Origin: Mesorhizobium sp. WSM2240
Lineage (GTDB): Bacteria; Pseudomonadota; Alphaproteobacteria; Rhizobiales; Rhizobiaceae
Reading direction: 5' to 3'
DNA: 64,000 nucleotides
Assembly (NCBI RefSeq): GCF_040438645.1
Contig: NZ_CP159253.1
Coordinates: 2,728,001-2,792,000 of the forward strand
Under the pieces are notes generated by a model that ran no database searches, was not told the DNA's origin, and saw only the letters and a program-made list of their open reading frames with translations. Shown here one piece after another: positions 30,554 through 39,214 of this stretch (positions are counted from its first letter, which is position 1; each line of letters opens with the position of its first letter). Made by a program: the position numbers and the translations under genes.

Positions 30554-31777
30554 ATGTCAAACAATCAACAGCCCAAATGGCTCACCATCGTCGGCATAGG
30601 CGAGGACGGTGTAGCGGGTCTCGGCGACGAGGCCAGGCGCTGCATCGCGGGCGCGGAGGTCGTCTTCGGCGGCAAGCGTCATCTTGAATTGGCGGCTCCC
30701 CTGGTGAAGGGGGAAGCGCGCCCATGGCCGACGCCGTTCGATCCGGAAATGCGCGATGTGCTGGCGCTGCGCGGCCGAAATGTCTGCGTTCTGGCTTCCG
30801 GCGATCCTTTTTTCCATGGCGTCGGTGCGACGCTGGCGCGGAAAGTGTCGGTGGAGAAAATGCAGGCAATCCCGACGCCCTCGGCGTTTTCGCTCGCGGC
30901 AAGTCGTCTCGGCTGGGCGCTGCAGGATGTCGAGACCGTCTCCCTGCATGGCAGGCCTATCGACCTGATCCGCCCGCTCCTGCATCCGAAAACGCGCATC
31001 CTTGCTTTAACCTCCGATGCCGCCGGTCCCGCTAGCGTCGCGAAACTGCTGACGGAACTGGGATTCGGCGCATCGCGGCTAACTGTCCTCGAAGCGCTGG
31101 GCGGTCCGAACGAGCGGTTGCGCTCGGCACAGGCCAATGCCTTCGACCTGGAAGAAATAAACCCACTCAATGTGTTGGCGCTGCAAGTTGATTCGACGCG
31201 CGATGCAAGAATCCTGCCGCTGACGCCCGGCATGGCCGACGATCTGTTCGAGCATGATGGCCAGATCACCAAGCGCGAAATGCGCGCAGTTACGCTCGCA
31301 GCGTTGGCCCCGAAACGCGGCGAACTGCTGTGGGACATCGGTGCTGGCTCCGGCTCGATCTCGATCGAATGGATGCTGGCCGATTCGTCCATGCGCGCGA
31401 TCGCTATCGAGGCTTCGCCGGAGCGCGCCGCCCGCATCCATCGCAATGCGAGTGCCTGCGGTGTGCCCGGACTGGTCATCATCGAAGGTCTCGCGCCCGG
31501 CGCGCTTGCTGGACTCGAAACGCCCGACGCCATCTTCATCGGCGGCGGCGGCTCGGAAGCCGGCGTCATGGACGCCGCGATCGACGTCCTGCCCTCCGGC
31601 GGCCGTCTCGTCGCCAACGCCGTTACGCTGGAAATGGAAGCGCTGATTCTGGCGCGCCAGGCGGAGCTTGGCGGCGAGCTTACGCGTATATCCGTCTCCC
31701 GCGCAGCGCCTGTCGGCTCGATGCAGGGCTGGCGGCCGGCCATGCCGGTCACCCAATGGTCGTGGGTGAAGCCATGA
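30554..31777 (+). CDS. cobL: precorrin-6Y C(5,15)-methyltransferase (decarboxylating)
   Basis: A 407-residue fusion of two domains. The N-terminal CbiE-type methyltransferase (about 1-200) has TIVGIGEDGVAGLGDEARR and LASGDPFFHGVGATL. The C-terminal CbiT-type domain (about 215-407) has TKREMRAVTLAALAP and LLWDIGAGSGSISIEW, a classical SAM loop. Together they methylate C5 and C15 and remove the C12 acetate carboxyl. The ATG at 30554 gives the usual N-terminus; the frame is open upstream through the repeat. The stop overlaps cobE (ATGA). Confidence 0.96.
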   Translation: MSNNQQPKWLTIVGIGEDGVAGLGDEARRCIAGAEVVFGGKRHLELAAPLVKGEARPWPTPFDPEMRDVLALRGRNVCVLASGDPFFHGVGATLARKVSVEKMQAIPTPSAFSLAASRLGWALQDVETVSLHGRPIDLIRPLLHPKTRILALTSDAAGPASVAKLLTELGFGASRLTVLEALGGPNERLRSAQANAFDLEEINPLNVLALQVDSTRDARILPLTPGMADDLFEHDGQITKREMRAVTLAALAPKRGELLWDIGAGSGSISIEWMLADSSMRAIAIEASPERAARIHRNASACGVPGLVIIEGLAPGALAGLETPDAIFIGGGGSEAGVMDAAIDVLPSGGRLVANAVTLEMEALILARQAELGGELTRISVSRAAPVGSMQGWRPAMPVTQWSWVKP

Positions 31778-32151
31778 TCGTCGCGGGAATAGGCTGCCGC
31801 AAGGGCGTGAGCACGGCTGAAATTACTGCCGCCGTGAAAGCGACGCTGGAGACGCATGGGCTCGACGTGGGCGCGCTGTCGTCGCTGGCCACCACTGCGT
31901 TCAAGCGGGAGGAGAAAGCCATATTTGCCGCGGGACGTGAGCTTGGACTGCCGGTGATTGTAATGGAGGATGAAGCGCCCTTGCTCGGAGTCAGCACTCA
32001 TTCCGACCTGTCCCAAGCCCTCGCCGGCGTACCGTCCGTCTCGGAAGCCGCCGCGCTGGCGGCAGCCGGCAAAGGCGCGCGCCTTTACGGCCCGCGCATC
32101 GTCATCGGTCCGGTCACCTGCGCGCTCGCAATATCGGGGAACGCTGCATGA
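31774..32151 (+). CDS. cobE: cobalamin biosynthesis protein CobE (CbiG C-terminal domain)
   Basis: A 125-residue single-domain protein equal to the C-terminal part of CbiG. The start [17 protein letters not shown] and the middle [20 protein letters not shown] are diagnostic. CobE is needed in aerobic producers, but its exact role is unclear; binding of a pathway intermediate is proposed. Overlaps cobL by 4 bases at its start and cobM by 4 at its end. Confidence 0.93.
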   Translation: MIVAGIGCRKGVSTAEITAAVKATLETHGLDVGALSSLATTAFKREEKAIFAAGRELGLPVIVMEDEAPLLGVSTHSDLSQALAGVPSVSEAAALAAAGKGARLYGPRIVIGPVTCALAISGNAA

Positions 32152-32912
32152 CGGTCCATTTCATCGGCGCTGGCCCTGGTGCAGCCGACCTCATCACCGT
32201 TCGCGGCAGCAGGCTGCTCGCACGCTGTCCCGTCTGCCTCTATGCCGGTTCCATCGTCTCGCCGGAGTTGCTGGATTACTGCGGCGCCGGGACGAAGCTG
32301 GTCGACACCGCGCCGATGTCGCTCGACGAGATCGAAGCAGAATATCTTTCCGCGCATCGGGCTGGGCATGATGTCTCCCGCCTGCATTCCGGCGATCTTT
32401 CGGTGTGGAGCGCGGTGGCCGAACAAATCCGCCGGCTCGAAAAGCACGGCATCCCCTATACGATGACACCCGGCGTTCCCGCCTTCGCCGCCGCCGCGGC
32501 AGCCCTCGGACGCGAACTGACCATCCCGGAAGTCGCGCAAAGCCTGGTGCTGACGCGCGTTTCCGGCCGCGCCTCGCCTATGCCTTCGAACGAGACGCTC
32601 GCCGCCTTCGGCGCGACCGGGGCGACGCTGGCGATCCATCTCGCCATCCATGCCATCGACCGTGTCGTTGAGGAACTGTCGCCGCTCTATGGCGAAGATT
32701 GCCCTGTGGCGGTCGTATTCCATGCCTCCTGGCCCGACGAGCGCATCATTCGCGGCACGCTGGCGACGATCGCGGCGGAACTGGAGAAGAACCCGATAGA
32801 GCGCACCGCGATCATCTTCGTCGGCAGGTCGCTGGCGGCTGAGGGCTTTCGCGAAAGCTCGCTCTACGACGCCTATTATCAGCGCCGTTTCCGGGGGCGG
32901 GAGGGGTTATGA
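32148..32912 (+). CDS. cobM: precorrin-4 C(11)-methyltransferase
   Basis: A 254-residue methyltransferase adding the C11 methyl group. Conserved parts are [18 protein letters not shown] (SAM loop), [28 protein letters not shown] and [19 protein letters not shown]. Starts in an ATGA overlap with cobE. Its last 34 bases overlap the 3' end of the convergent cbiD. Confidence 0.96.
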   Translation: MTVHFIGAGPGAADLITVRGSRLLARCPVCLYAGSIVSPELLDYCGAGTKLVDTAPMSLDEIEAEYLSAHRAGHDVSRLHSGDLSVWSAVAEQIRRLEKHGIPYTMTPGVPAFAAAAAALGRELTIPEVAQSLVLTRVSGRASPMPSNETLAAFGATGATLAIHLAIHAIDRVVEELSPLYGEDCPVAVVFHASWPDERIIRGTLATIAAELEKNPIERTAIIFVGRSLAAEGFRESSLYDAYYQRRFRGREGL

Positions 32913-33994
32913 GTAGCAGCAAACGGCTTGCGCCCCATCAACTCGCCTTCCCGGTTGAAGATCAGGATTTCGAGTTCAATCTCCGTATCCTTCAGCACTG
33001 CCGCCGCCGTGTGCCAGGCGCCGTCCGCAATGGCCGCGCCGATCGGAACGCCGTCGGCTGTCGCTTCGGCAAAGGCTTCGGCGACCGTATTGGCGGCGCG
33101 GATTTTTTCCACCAGTTCGCCCGAGGCGCCCGCCTCGCCGGCGACCGCCGCCAGCGCATCGAGATCGGCCGCCCCGCGCTTGGAGTGCAGGTCGAGCATG
33201 CCTTGCGCCAGCTTGGTCATCTTGGCGACGCCGCCGGCGATCGTCACGCGCGGCACCGGGTGGTTGCGCAGGTATTTCAGCATCCCGCCGGCGAAATCGC
33301 CCATATCGATGAGCTGCACCTCGTGCAGACCGTGGAACTTTTGCGCGGCGATCTCGGAAGCATTGCCGGTCGCGCCGGAAACGTGGGCAAAACCCATGGC
33401 GCGGGCGACGTCGATGCCGCGATGGATAGAGTGTATCCACGACGAGCAGGAATACGGAATGACGATGCCGGTCGTCCCGAGGATGGAAATGCCGCCGAGA
33501 ATGCCGAGCCTGGGGTTCAGCGTGCGTTCCGCCATCTTCTCGCCGTCGGGCACGGAAATCTCGACCTCGAAATCGGCCCCCTCGCCTGCCACTTCGGCAA
33601 TCGCCGCGGCGATCATCTTGCGCGGCACCGGATTGATCGCTGGTTCGCCCGGCGGGATCGGCAGGCCCGGACGCGTCACAAGACCGACGCCAAGCCCGCG
33701 CCTGAACACGACGCCGGAGCCCTTCGCGCCCGCCCGCACCGTGCTCTTGACCAGCGCGCCATGGGTCACGTCGGGATCGTCGCCGGCATCTTTCACGATG
33801 CCGGCCATCGCCTGGCCATCCCCCGCCTGAGACGTCGCCAAGGCGAAAGCCACGCGCTGGCCGCCCGGCAGGGTTATCTCGACCGGGTCCGGAAAACTGC
33901 CGGTGATCAACGCCGCGCAGGCCGCCTTGGTCGCGGCGGTGGCGCAGGCGCCGGTGGTCCAGCCGCGCTTCAGCGGGCGATCTTCAATTTCCAT
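32879..33994 (-). CDS. cbiD: cobalt-precorrin-5B C(1)-methyltransferase CbiD-type
   Basis: A 371-residue CbiD protein, which methylates C1. Diagnostic are the N-terminal [38 protein letters not shown] and [15 protein letters not shown]. CbiD belongs to the oxygen-independent pathway, yet all neighbours (CobG, CobN) are of the oxygen-dependent type. No cobF is present, so CbiD presumably replaces it. The ATG at 33994 gives a normal length; the frame is open to 34087, over the cobA start. Divergent from cobA by 53 bases. Confidence 0.95.
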   Translation of the reverse strand: MEIEDRPLKRGWTTGACATAATKAACAALITGSFPDPVEITLPGGQRVAFALATSQAGDGQAMAGIVKDAGDDPDVTHGALVKSTVRAGAKGSGVVFRRGLGVGLVTRPGLPIPPGEPAINPVPRKMIAAAIAEVAGEGADFEVEISVPDGEKMAERTLNPRLGILGGISILGTTGIVIPYSCSSWIHSIHRGIDVARAMGFAHVSGATGNASEIAAQKFHGLHEVQLIDMGDFAGGMLKYLRNHPVPRVTIAGGVAKMTKLAQGMLDLHSKRGAADLDALAAVAGEAGASGELVEKIRAANTVAEAFAEATADGVPIGAAIADGAWHTAAAVLKDTEIELEILIFNREGELMGRKPFAATHNPSRPRKRR

Positions 33995-34047
33995 GGCGCG
34001 ATCTATAGGCTTGCTAGAGCCGCCCGTCATCGTCGAAAGCGGCATCC

Positions 34048-34824
34048 ATGAGTCTCGAAAAAGCCATTCACCGCCTGAAGCATACACATCCGGTGCTCGA
34101 GCCCGGCCATGTCTGGCTGGCGGGCGCCGGCCCCGGCGATCCCGGCTGCCTGACGCTCGACGTTCTGTCGGCGCTGGACCAGGCCGACGCGCTGGTGCAC
34201 GACGCGCTGGTATCGGAGGAGATCATCGCCATCGCCGAACAGGCCGAAAAATTCTATGTCGGCAAGCGCGGCGGCAGGCTTTCCATTCCGCAGGACGAGA
34301 TCAACGCCATTCTCATCCGCCTGGCCAGGGAAGGCCGCAAAGTCGTCCGGCTGAAGGGCGGCCATCCGCTGGTGTTTGCGCGCGGAGGCGAGGAGGCGCT
34401 GGCGCTGGCGGCGCAAAACATTCCGTATCGCGTTCTCTCAGGCGTCACATCCGCCTTTGGCGGGCTTGCCTCGGCGGGCATCCCGGCGACGATGCGCGGC
34501 ATCAACGGCGCGATCATCCTCGCCACGGGCTTTGCCGCGGTAAGCGACGACCGCCCGGATTGGGCCGCGCTCGCCCGCACCGGCCAGCCGATCGTCATCT
34601 ATATGGGTTTGACCCACATGCCAGACACGATCGCTTCGCTACGAGCCGGCGGACTGGCCGACGAGACGCCCGCCGCGTTCGTGGAGAACGCGACCTTGCC
34701 GAACGAGCGCACAATCGTCGCGACGCTGGGAACGCTAGTCGAGACGGCGGAGCGGGAAAACGTAACCTCGCCTGCCCTGATCGTCATCGGCCGCATCGTC
34801 TCGCTACGCGAGAAGCTGCGATGA
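34048..34824 (+). CDS. cobA: uroporphyrinogen-III C-methyltransferase
   Basis: A 258-residue SUMT that adds methyls at C2 and C7 of uroporphyrinogen III to give precorrin-2. It stands alone, not fused to CysG or HemD. Motifs: VWLAGAGPGDPGCLTLD, VVRLKGGHPLVFARGGEE, ATMRGINGAIILATGFA and YMGLTHM. Its stop overlaps the cobB start (ATGA). Confidence 0.96.
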   Translation: MSLEKAIHRLKHTHPVLEPGHVWLAGAGPGDPGCLTLDVLSALDQADALVHDALVSEEIIAIAEQAEKFYVGKRGGRLSIPQDEINAILIRLAREGRKVVRLKGGHPLVFARGGEEALALAAQNIPYRVLSGVTSAFGGLASAGIPATMRGINGAIILATGFAAVSDDRPDWAALARTGQPIVIYMGLTHMPDTIASLRAGGLADETPAAFVENATLPNERTIVATLGTLVETAERENVTSPALIVIGRIVSLREKLR

Positions 34825-36134
34825 CCTCCCGCGGCATCATCATCGGCGCGGCGCGTTCGGGCTCGGGCAAGACGAGCGTCACCATCGGCATTCTGCGCGC
34901 ACTGGCGCGGCGCGGCATCGCCGTGCGCGGCGCGAAATCCGGGCCGGATTATATCGATCCGGGTTTCCACGCCGCCGCCACCGGCCGGCCCGGCGTCAAT
35001 CTCGACAGTTGGGCCATGCCGCCGGCGCTGCTCGCTTCGCTGGCCTCGGAGGCTGCCCGCGACGCCGAACTGCTGTTCCTTGAAAGCGCCATGGGCCTGT
35101 TCGACGGCATACCCGGCGAGCCGGGCCGCTCCGGATCGGCAGCCGATCTCGCCCGGCTGTACAGCCTGCCGGTGCTGCTGGTGCTCGATGTTTCCGGCCA
35201 GTCGCAGACCGCGGCCGCTGTGGCGAAGGGCTTCGCGGCCTATGATCCCGATGTGCGGATCGCCGGCGTGGTGCTGAACCGGCTGGGCAGCGAGCGCCAC
35301 CGCCGCCTTGCCGGCGACGCGATCGAAGCGCTCGGCCTGCCGGTGGTCGGTGCGATCCTGCGCGATCCGACACTCAATCTGCCCGAACGCCATCTCGGCC
35401 TGGTGCAGGCGGAAGAGCATGCCGACCTGGTGGCGCATCTCGACCGGCTCGCCGACATGGTCGAGCGTTCGCTCGACCTCGACGCGATCATGGCGCTGGC
35501 CGCGCCGATGCCTTCGGCAGCGACGGATGTTTCCGGTGCTCTGCCGCCGCCCGGCCAGCGCATCGCGCTGGCTCGGGATGCGGCTTTTACTTTCCTCTAC
35601 CCGCATCTGGCGTCGCATTGGCGCAATGCCGGGGCGGAGATCGTGCCGTTCTCGCCGCTCGCCGACGAAGCGCCGCACGCGGATTGCGATGTCTGCTGGT
35701 TGCCCGGCGGCTATCCCGAACTGCATCCTGGTAAGCTCGCGGCTGCAGAGAACTTCCGCACCGGGCTGAAGAAATTCGCCGAAACGAAACCTGTCCATGG
35801 CGAGTGCGGCGGCTTCATGGTTCTGGGTGAGGCGCTGGAAGACGCCGAGGGCAAAACACATGAAATGCTCGGCCTGCTTGGTCATTCCACGAGTTTCGCC
35901 AGGCGCAAGATGAACCTCGGCTATCGCCAGGCAAGATTACTGGCGGATTGCCCGCTCGGGCCGGCGGGCGCGGTGATCCGCGGCCACGAGTTCCATTACG
36001 CACAGATGACCGCGCCCGGCAGCGACGACAGGCTGGCCGAGCTCGCTGACGGCCAGGGCAACCCGCTCGGCGCATTCGGCGGGCGCCGCGGCCATGTTTC
36101 CGGCACCTTCTTCCACGCGATCGCGAGGGGCTGA
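34821..36134 (+). CDS. cobB: cobyrinic acid a,c-diamide synthase (hydrogenobyrinic)
   Basis: A 437-residue glutamine-dependent amidotransferase converting hydrogenobyrinic acid to its a,c-diamide, the CobN substrate. The N-terminal P-loop is ARSGSGKTS (residues 11-19), with KSGPDYIDPGFH following. The C-terminal glutaminase domain has its nucleophile C329 in GECGGFMVLGEAL, and GHEFHYAQM near the end. Starts in an ATGA overlap with cobA. The palindromic repeat copy B lies 12 bases after the stop. Confidence 0.96.
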   Translation: MTSRGIIIGAARSGSGKTSVTIGILRALARRGIAVRGAKSGPDYIDPGFHAAATGRPGVNLDSWAMPPALLASLASEAARDAELLFLESAMGLFDGIPGEPGRSGSAADLARLYSLPVLLVLDVSGQSQTAAAVAKGFAAYDPDVRIAGVVLNRLGSERHRRLAGDAIEALGLPVVGAILRDPTLNLPERHLGLVQAEEHADLVAHLDRLADMVERSLDLDAIMALAAPMPSAATDVSGALPPPGQRIALARDAAFTFLYPHLASHWRNAGAEIVPFSPLADEAPHADCDVCWLPGGYPELHPGKLAAAENFRTGLKKFAETKPVHGECGGFMVLGEALEDAEGKTHEMLGLLGHSTSFARRKMNLGYRQARLLADCPLGPAGAVIRGHEFHYAQMTAPGSDDRLAELADGQGNPLGAFGGRRGHVSGTFFHAIARG

Positions 36135-36146
36135 CAATGCCTTTCC

Positions 36147-36225
36147 GGGGACAGTTTACTTTCTTTCCGCAGAGAGGCAGCGCCCCGGCAAACTTGGTGC
36201 AAGCGGAAATAAGTAAACTGTCCCC
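36147..36225. repeat. palindromic repeat, copy B (GGGACAGTTTACTTT type)
   Basis: Arms at 36147-36170 and 36203-36225. The left arm GGGGACAGTTTACTTTC continues TTTCCGC; the right arm starts GCGGAAATAAG and ends TAAACTGTCCCC. It is almost the same as copy A (2384-2461) in arms and total size (79 against 78 bases), but the centre differs. It lies between cobB and cobS. Confidence 0.88.
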
Positions 36226-36252
36226 AACCGCGCCATTGCGAGCGCCCCGTCG

Positions 36253-36999
36253 ATGAAACATCTTTCCGACATCGCGCTTTGCCTCGTCTTCTTCACCCGG
36301 CTGCCGTTGCCGCATTTCGGAGCGGAGCACTCCACCTTCGCGCGTGCGATCTGGGCCGCGCCCGTCGTCGGCCTCGTTGTCGCGCTGATCGGCGGGATCG
36401 TCTACGTTCTCGCCGCCTTCCTCGGCCTTGCCGCCGGCCCGGCCGCAGCGCTGGCGCTTGCCGCGACGATGGCCGCCACCGGCTGCCTGCATGAGGACGG
36501 GCTGTCTGACACCGCCGACGGCTTCGGCGGCGGCAGGACGCGCGAGAAAAAGCTGGAGATCATGCGCGACAGCCGCATCGGGACCTATGGCGCCTGCGCG
36601 TTGGCCTTTTCGATCCTGCTGCGCTGGAGTGCGATTTCTGAACTCGGCAGCCCCGTCGCAGTCTTCTGCGCGCTGATCGCCGCGCATGCCGCGTCGCGGG
36701 CGCTGCTTCCGGCCTTCATGCATATGCTGCCGCCTGCTCGCACCGACGGCCTGTCTGCCGGCGTCGGCGCGATCTCGTCCGATACGGCGCTTTCGGCAGC
36801 CGCGCTCGGTGCGCTGGCGCTGCTTGCGCTCGGATTGTCCGGCGCGGTCGCTGCCGCCCTCTGCCTCGGCATCGTCTTCTCCCTGTTCCGCGCCCTCTGC
36901 CTCGGCCAGATCGGCGGCCAGACCGGCGACGCCGCAGGCGCGCTGCAGCAGGCCGGAGAAATCACCGTGCTTTTCATCGCTTCCGCCGTCTTCATTTGA
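36253..36999 (+). CDS. cobS: adenosylcobinamide-GDP ribazoletransferase
   Basis: A 248-residue polytopic membrane enzyme (cobV in P. denitrificans naming; not the CobS chelatase subunit). It joins alpha-ribazole to adenosylcobinamide-GDP to give cobalamin. The catalytic DGLSDTADGFGGG motif with the acidic metal ligands follows HE at about residues 79-93, then KLEIMRDSRIGTYGACAL. Five or so hydrophobic segments. Next to cobT, which supplies the ribazole phosphate, 24 bases downstream. Confidence 0.95.
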   Translation: MKHLSDIALCLVFFTRLPLPHFGAEHSTFARAIWAAPVVGLVVALIGGIVYVLAAFLGLAAGPAAALALAATMAATGCLHEDGLSDTADGFGGGRTREKKLEIMRDSRIGTYGACALAFSILLRWSAISELGSPVAVFCALIAAHAASRALLPAFMHMLPPARTDGLSAGVGAISSDTALSAAALGALALLALGLSGAVAAALCLGIVFSLFRALCLGQIGGQTGDAAGALQQAGEITVLFIASAVFI

Positions 37000-37023
37000 C
37001 TCATTTCCGGAGAAATTTCGTCT

Positions 37024-38034
37024 ATGCCCTTCAAATCATTGGATGAGCTGCACGCTGCCTGCCAGGACCTGCCGGCCGGAGACGACCGCGCGGCGACCGC
37101 CGTCGCGGCCCGCCAGGACACGCTGACCAAACCGCAGGGCAGCCTCGGCCGCCTTGAAACCATCGTCGCCTGGCTGGCGCGCTGGCAGGGCCGCGGCACG
37201 CCCAGGCTGGACAAGGTCAAGGTCATCGTCTTTGCCGGCTCGCACGGCGTGACCGCACAGGGCGTCTCGGCCTACCCGGCGGAAGTCACCGCGCAGATGG
37301 TGGCGAATTTCGCCGGCGGCGGCGCCGCCATCAACCAGTTGGCCCGCGCCGCCGGGGCTGGCCTCGACGTGATCCCGCTTGAAATCGACCGGCCGACCGG
37401 AGATTTCACGCAGGGCCCGGCAATGAGCGAGGCGGAATTCCTCGACGCCGTGTCGATCGGCCACGCCTCCGTCGCGGGAGATCTCGACCTCGTCTGCTTC
37501 GGCGAAATGGGCATCGGCAACACCACGACCGCCGCCGCGGTTGCCGCGGCGCTTTTTGGCGGTGCGCCGGAAAAATGGACCGGCCGCGGCACCGGCGTCG
37601 ACGATGCCGGATTGCAGCGCAAGATCGCGGCCATCGACAAGGCGCTGAAGCTGCACGCGGACATTCTGGGCGACCCGTTGAAGGTCGCAGCCGCCGTCGG
37701 CGGGCGCGAGCTTGCCGCGATCTTCGGCGCGACCCTGGCCGCCCGCCAGCTCGGCATTCCGGTCCTGCTCGACGGTTTTGTCTCGACGGCTGCGGCTGCG
37801 CCGCTGGCCAGGTTGCATGACAAGGGGCTGGCCCACGCGCTCGCCGGCCATGTCTCGGCCGAGGCCGGCCACCGCGGCCTCCTCGAAGCGCTTGAGCTTG
37901 CGCCGCTTCTCGAACTCGGTATGCGGCTCGGCGAAGGCTCGGGTGCATGCCTCGCCGTCAATATCGTGCGCTCAGCGCTTGCCTGCCACACCGGCATGGC
38001 GAGTTTTGCGGAAGCCGGCGTATCGGAGAAGTAG
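37024..38034 (+). CDS. cobT: nicotinate-nucleotide--dimethylbenzimidazole phosphoribosyltransferase
   Basis: A 336-residue enzyme (cobU in P. denitrificans naming; not the CobT chelatase subunit) that makes alpha-ribazole phosphate from dimethylbenzimidazole and NaMN. Conserved parts: QDTLTKPQGSLGRLE near the N-terminus, VFAGSHGVTAQGVSAYP, CFGEMGIGNTTTAAAVAA, GRGTGVDD, and the final LRLGEGSGACLAVNIVRSA region with the catalytic glutamate. Last gene of the cobalamin region. Confidence 0.96.
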   Translation: MPFKSLDELHAACQDLPAGDDRAATAVAARQDTLTKPQGSLGRLETIVAWLARWQGRGTPRLDKVKVIVFAGSHGVTAQGVSAYPAEVTAQMVANFAGGGAAINQLARAAGAGLDVIPLEIDRPTGDFTQGPAMSEAEFLDAVSIGHASVAGDLDLVCFGEMGIGNTTTAAAVAAALFGGAPEKWTGRGTGVDDAGLQRKIAAIDKALKLHADILGDPLKVAAAVGGRELAAIFGATLAARQLGIPVLLDGFVSTAAAAPLARLHDKGLAHALAGHVSAEAGHRGLLEALELAPLLELGMRLGEGSGACLAVNIVRSALACHTGMASFAEAGVSEK

Positions 38035-38139
38035 CCGCTGGGTCGCCGGCGAGTCTTTGCCGGCGCAGACCTCCTGCATTGGAACAATTGACGATTGCCG
38101 CCGTTTTGCCTCGACCGTTCGAGGCGAAGGGATTTCACC

Positions 38140-38451
38140 ATGGTTGCCAATTTATGGAGACATCACAGCGATGTCGGCGACGATCTGGAAGCGCAGGTCG
38201 CCAGGTTGACCCGCGAAGTGGCCTCGCTGAAGAAGACGCTGAGCAAGCGCGGGGCGGCCGCCTATGAAGACACCAGCGAGCGCGCCGCCGATCTCTATGA
38301 GGACATTCTTTCCCGCATCAGCGACGTCATGCCGGACGTCAAAAGGCAATCGCGCGCCGTCCAGAAAGCAGCGCATGACAATCCGGTCGCGACCGCGGTA
38401 GTTGGCGTCGCGGTGCTCGGCCTGCTTCTCGGCCTGCTCGCCCGGCGGTGA
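38140..38451 (+). CDS. DUF883/ElaB-YqjD-like membrane-anchored protein
   Basis: A 103-residue protein. Residues about 12-75 are charged and helical (DDLEAQVARLTREVASLKKTL reads as a coiled coil, given in part here), and the C-terminus is one hydrophobic helix followed by ARR. This layout fits the ElaB/YqjD/DUF883 group, some of which bind ribosomes or sit at the inner membrane in stationary phase. The ATG at 38140 has AAGGGA ahead. Convergent with the SH3 gene, 18 bases apart. The function is not established. Confidence 0.75.
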   Translation: MVANLWRHHSDVGDDLEAQVARLTREVASLKKTLSKRGAAAYEDTSERAADLYEDILSRISDVMPDVKRQSRAVQKAAHDNPVATAVVGVAVLGLLLGLLARR

Positions 38452-38469
38452 TTCTCTTTATTCAGGTTG

Positions 38470-39135
38470 CTACAAGTAGCACTCGACGCCGCGCCCGCTT
38501 TGCCGGGCATAGGCGCTGTGCTCGCCGCACTGCTTGCCGTTCAGCATCAGGTCGAAGGGGCACTGGCAGTTGCCGCCCTGCGGCGCGCGCGCCGGATGGC
38601 GGCCGCCGATAAGCGAGCCCCAGGGCCTGGACCCGGCCGGCCGGCTTTGCACCGGCAGCGCCGGCCTTGGCCCCTCTGCGACTGCAGGCGCAGTCGATTG
38701 CGGGGCGAGATAGTCGCCATGCACCCAGCCCTTTTGCCCATCGAACAGAACCAGCCGCCATTTGCCGTCGCGCGCCAGCACACCGACCTTCTGACCGGGT
38801 TTCAGCGTCGAGACGATCGTCGCGGACGTGCTCGCCCTGGCGCGGAGGTGAACGCGCGAGGTCGTGAACAGCGACGAACCTTCGATCGCTGTCCCGCCGA
38901 CCGGCCTTTCCGGCCGGGGGATCGAACCGGTTGCCATTTGCGACGGCTTGGGCTGCGGCGCGACCGCGTTCTTGGGAATTGCCGGCGGCGTCGCCCGGCG
39001 CTGGACCGAGGCCGCCGGCCTTGGGCCATCGGCGTGACGCTGCCGGCTCGGCGGCTCCTGGGTCATTGCCCAAATGCCGGCTGCCGCCGCGCCGATAAGC
39101 AGCCATCTGAGTTTCGGGAGCGTGAATCCAGCCAT
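38470..39135 (-). CDS. SH3 domain-containing exported protein
   Basis: A 221-residue protein with an N-terminal membrane or signal segment (LRWLLIGAAAAGIWAM), a Pro/Arg-rich linker, and one bacterial SH3 (SH3_3) domain at about residues 88-143 (VHLRARASTSATIVSTL ... GWVHGDYLAP). The C-terminal 40 residues hold a cysteine cluster, NCQCPFDLMLNGKQCG and VECYL, probably disulfide-bonded in the periplasm. A cell-envelope role is inferred from the SH3 domain. Transcribed toward the DUF883 gene. Confidence 0.8.
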   Translation of the reverse strand: MAGFTLPKLRWLLIGAAAAGIWAMTQEPPSRQRHADGPRPAASVQRRATPPAIPKNAVAPQPKPSQMATGSIPRPERPVGGTAIEGSSLFTTSRVHLRARASTSATIVSTLKPGQKVGVLARDGKWRLVLFDGQKGWVHGDYLAPQSTAPAVAEGPRPALPVQSRPAGSRPWGSLIGGRHPARAPQGGNCQCPFDLMLNGKQCGEHSAYARQSGRGVECYL

Positions 39136-39214
39136 GCCGGCAATGATGCCGGCAAGGCCTTAAAACGCGGTTGACGGAGCAGAGCCGCGATCCCCGCACA
39201 TGCGGAACCGGGCC

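Noticed and set aside
38035-38080. Hairpin CGCCGGCGAG...GCCGGCG after cobT as a terminator
   Set aside because: A stem of about 7 bp is possible but no T-run follows it, so it was not listed as a terminator.
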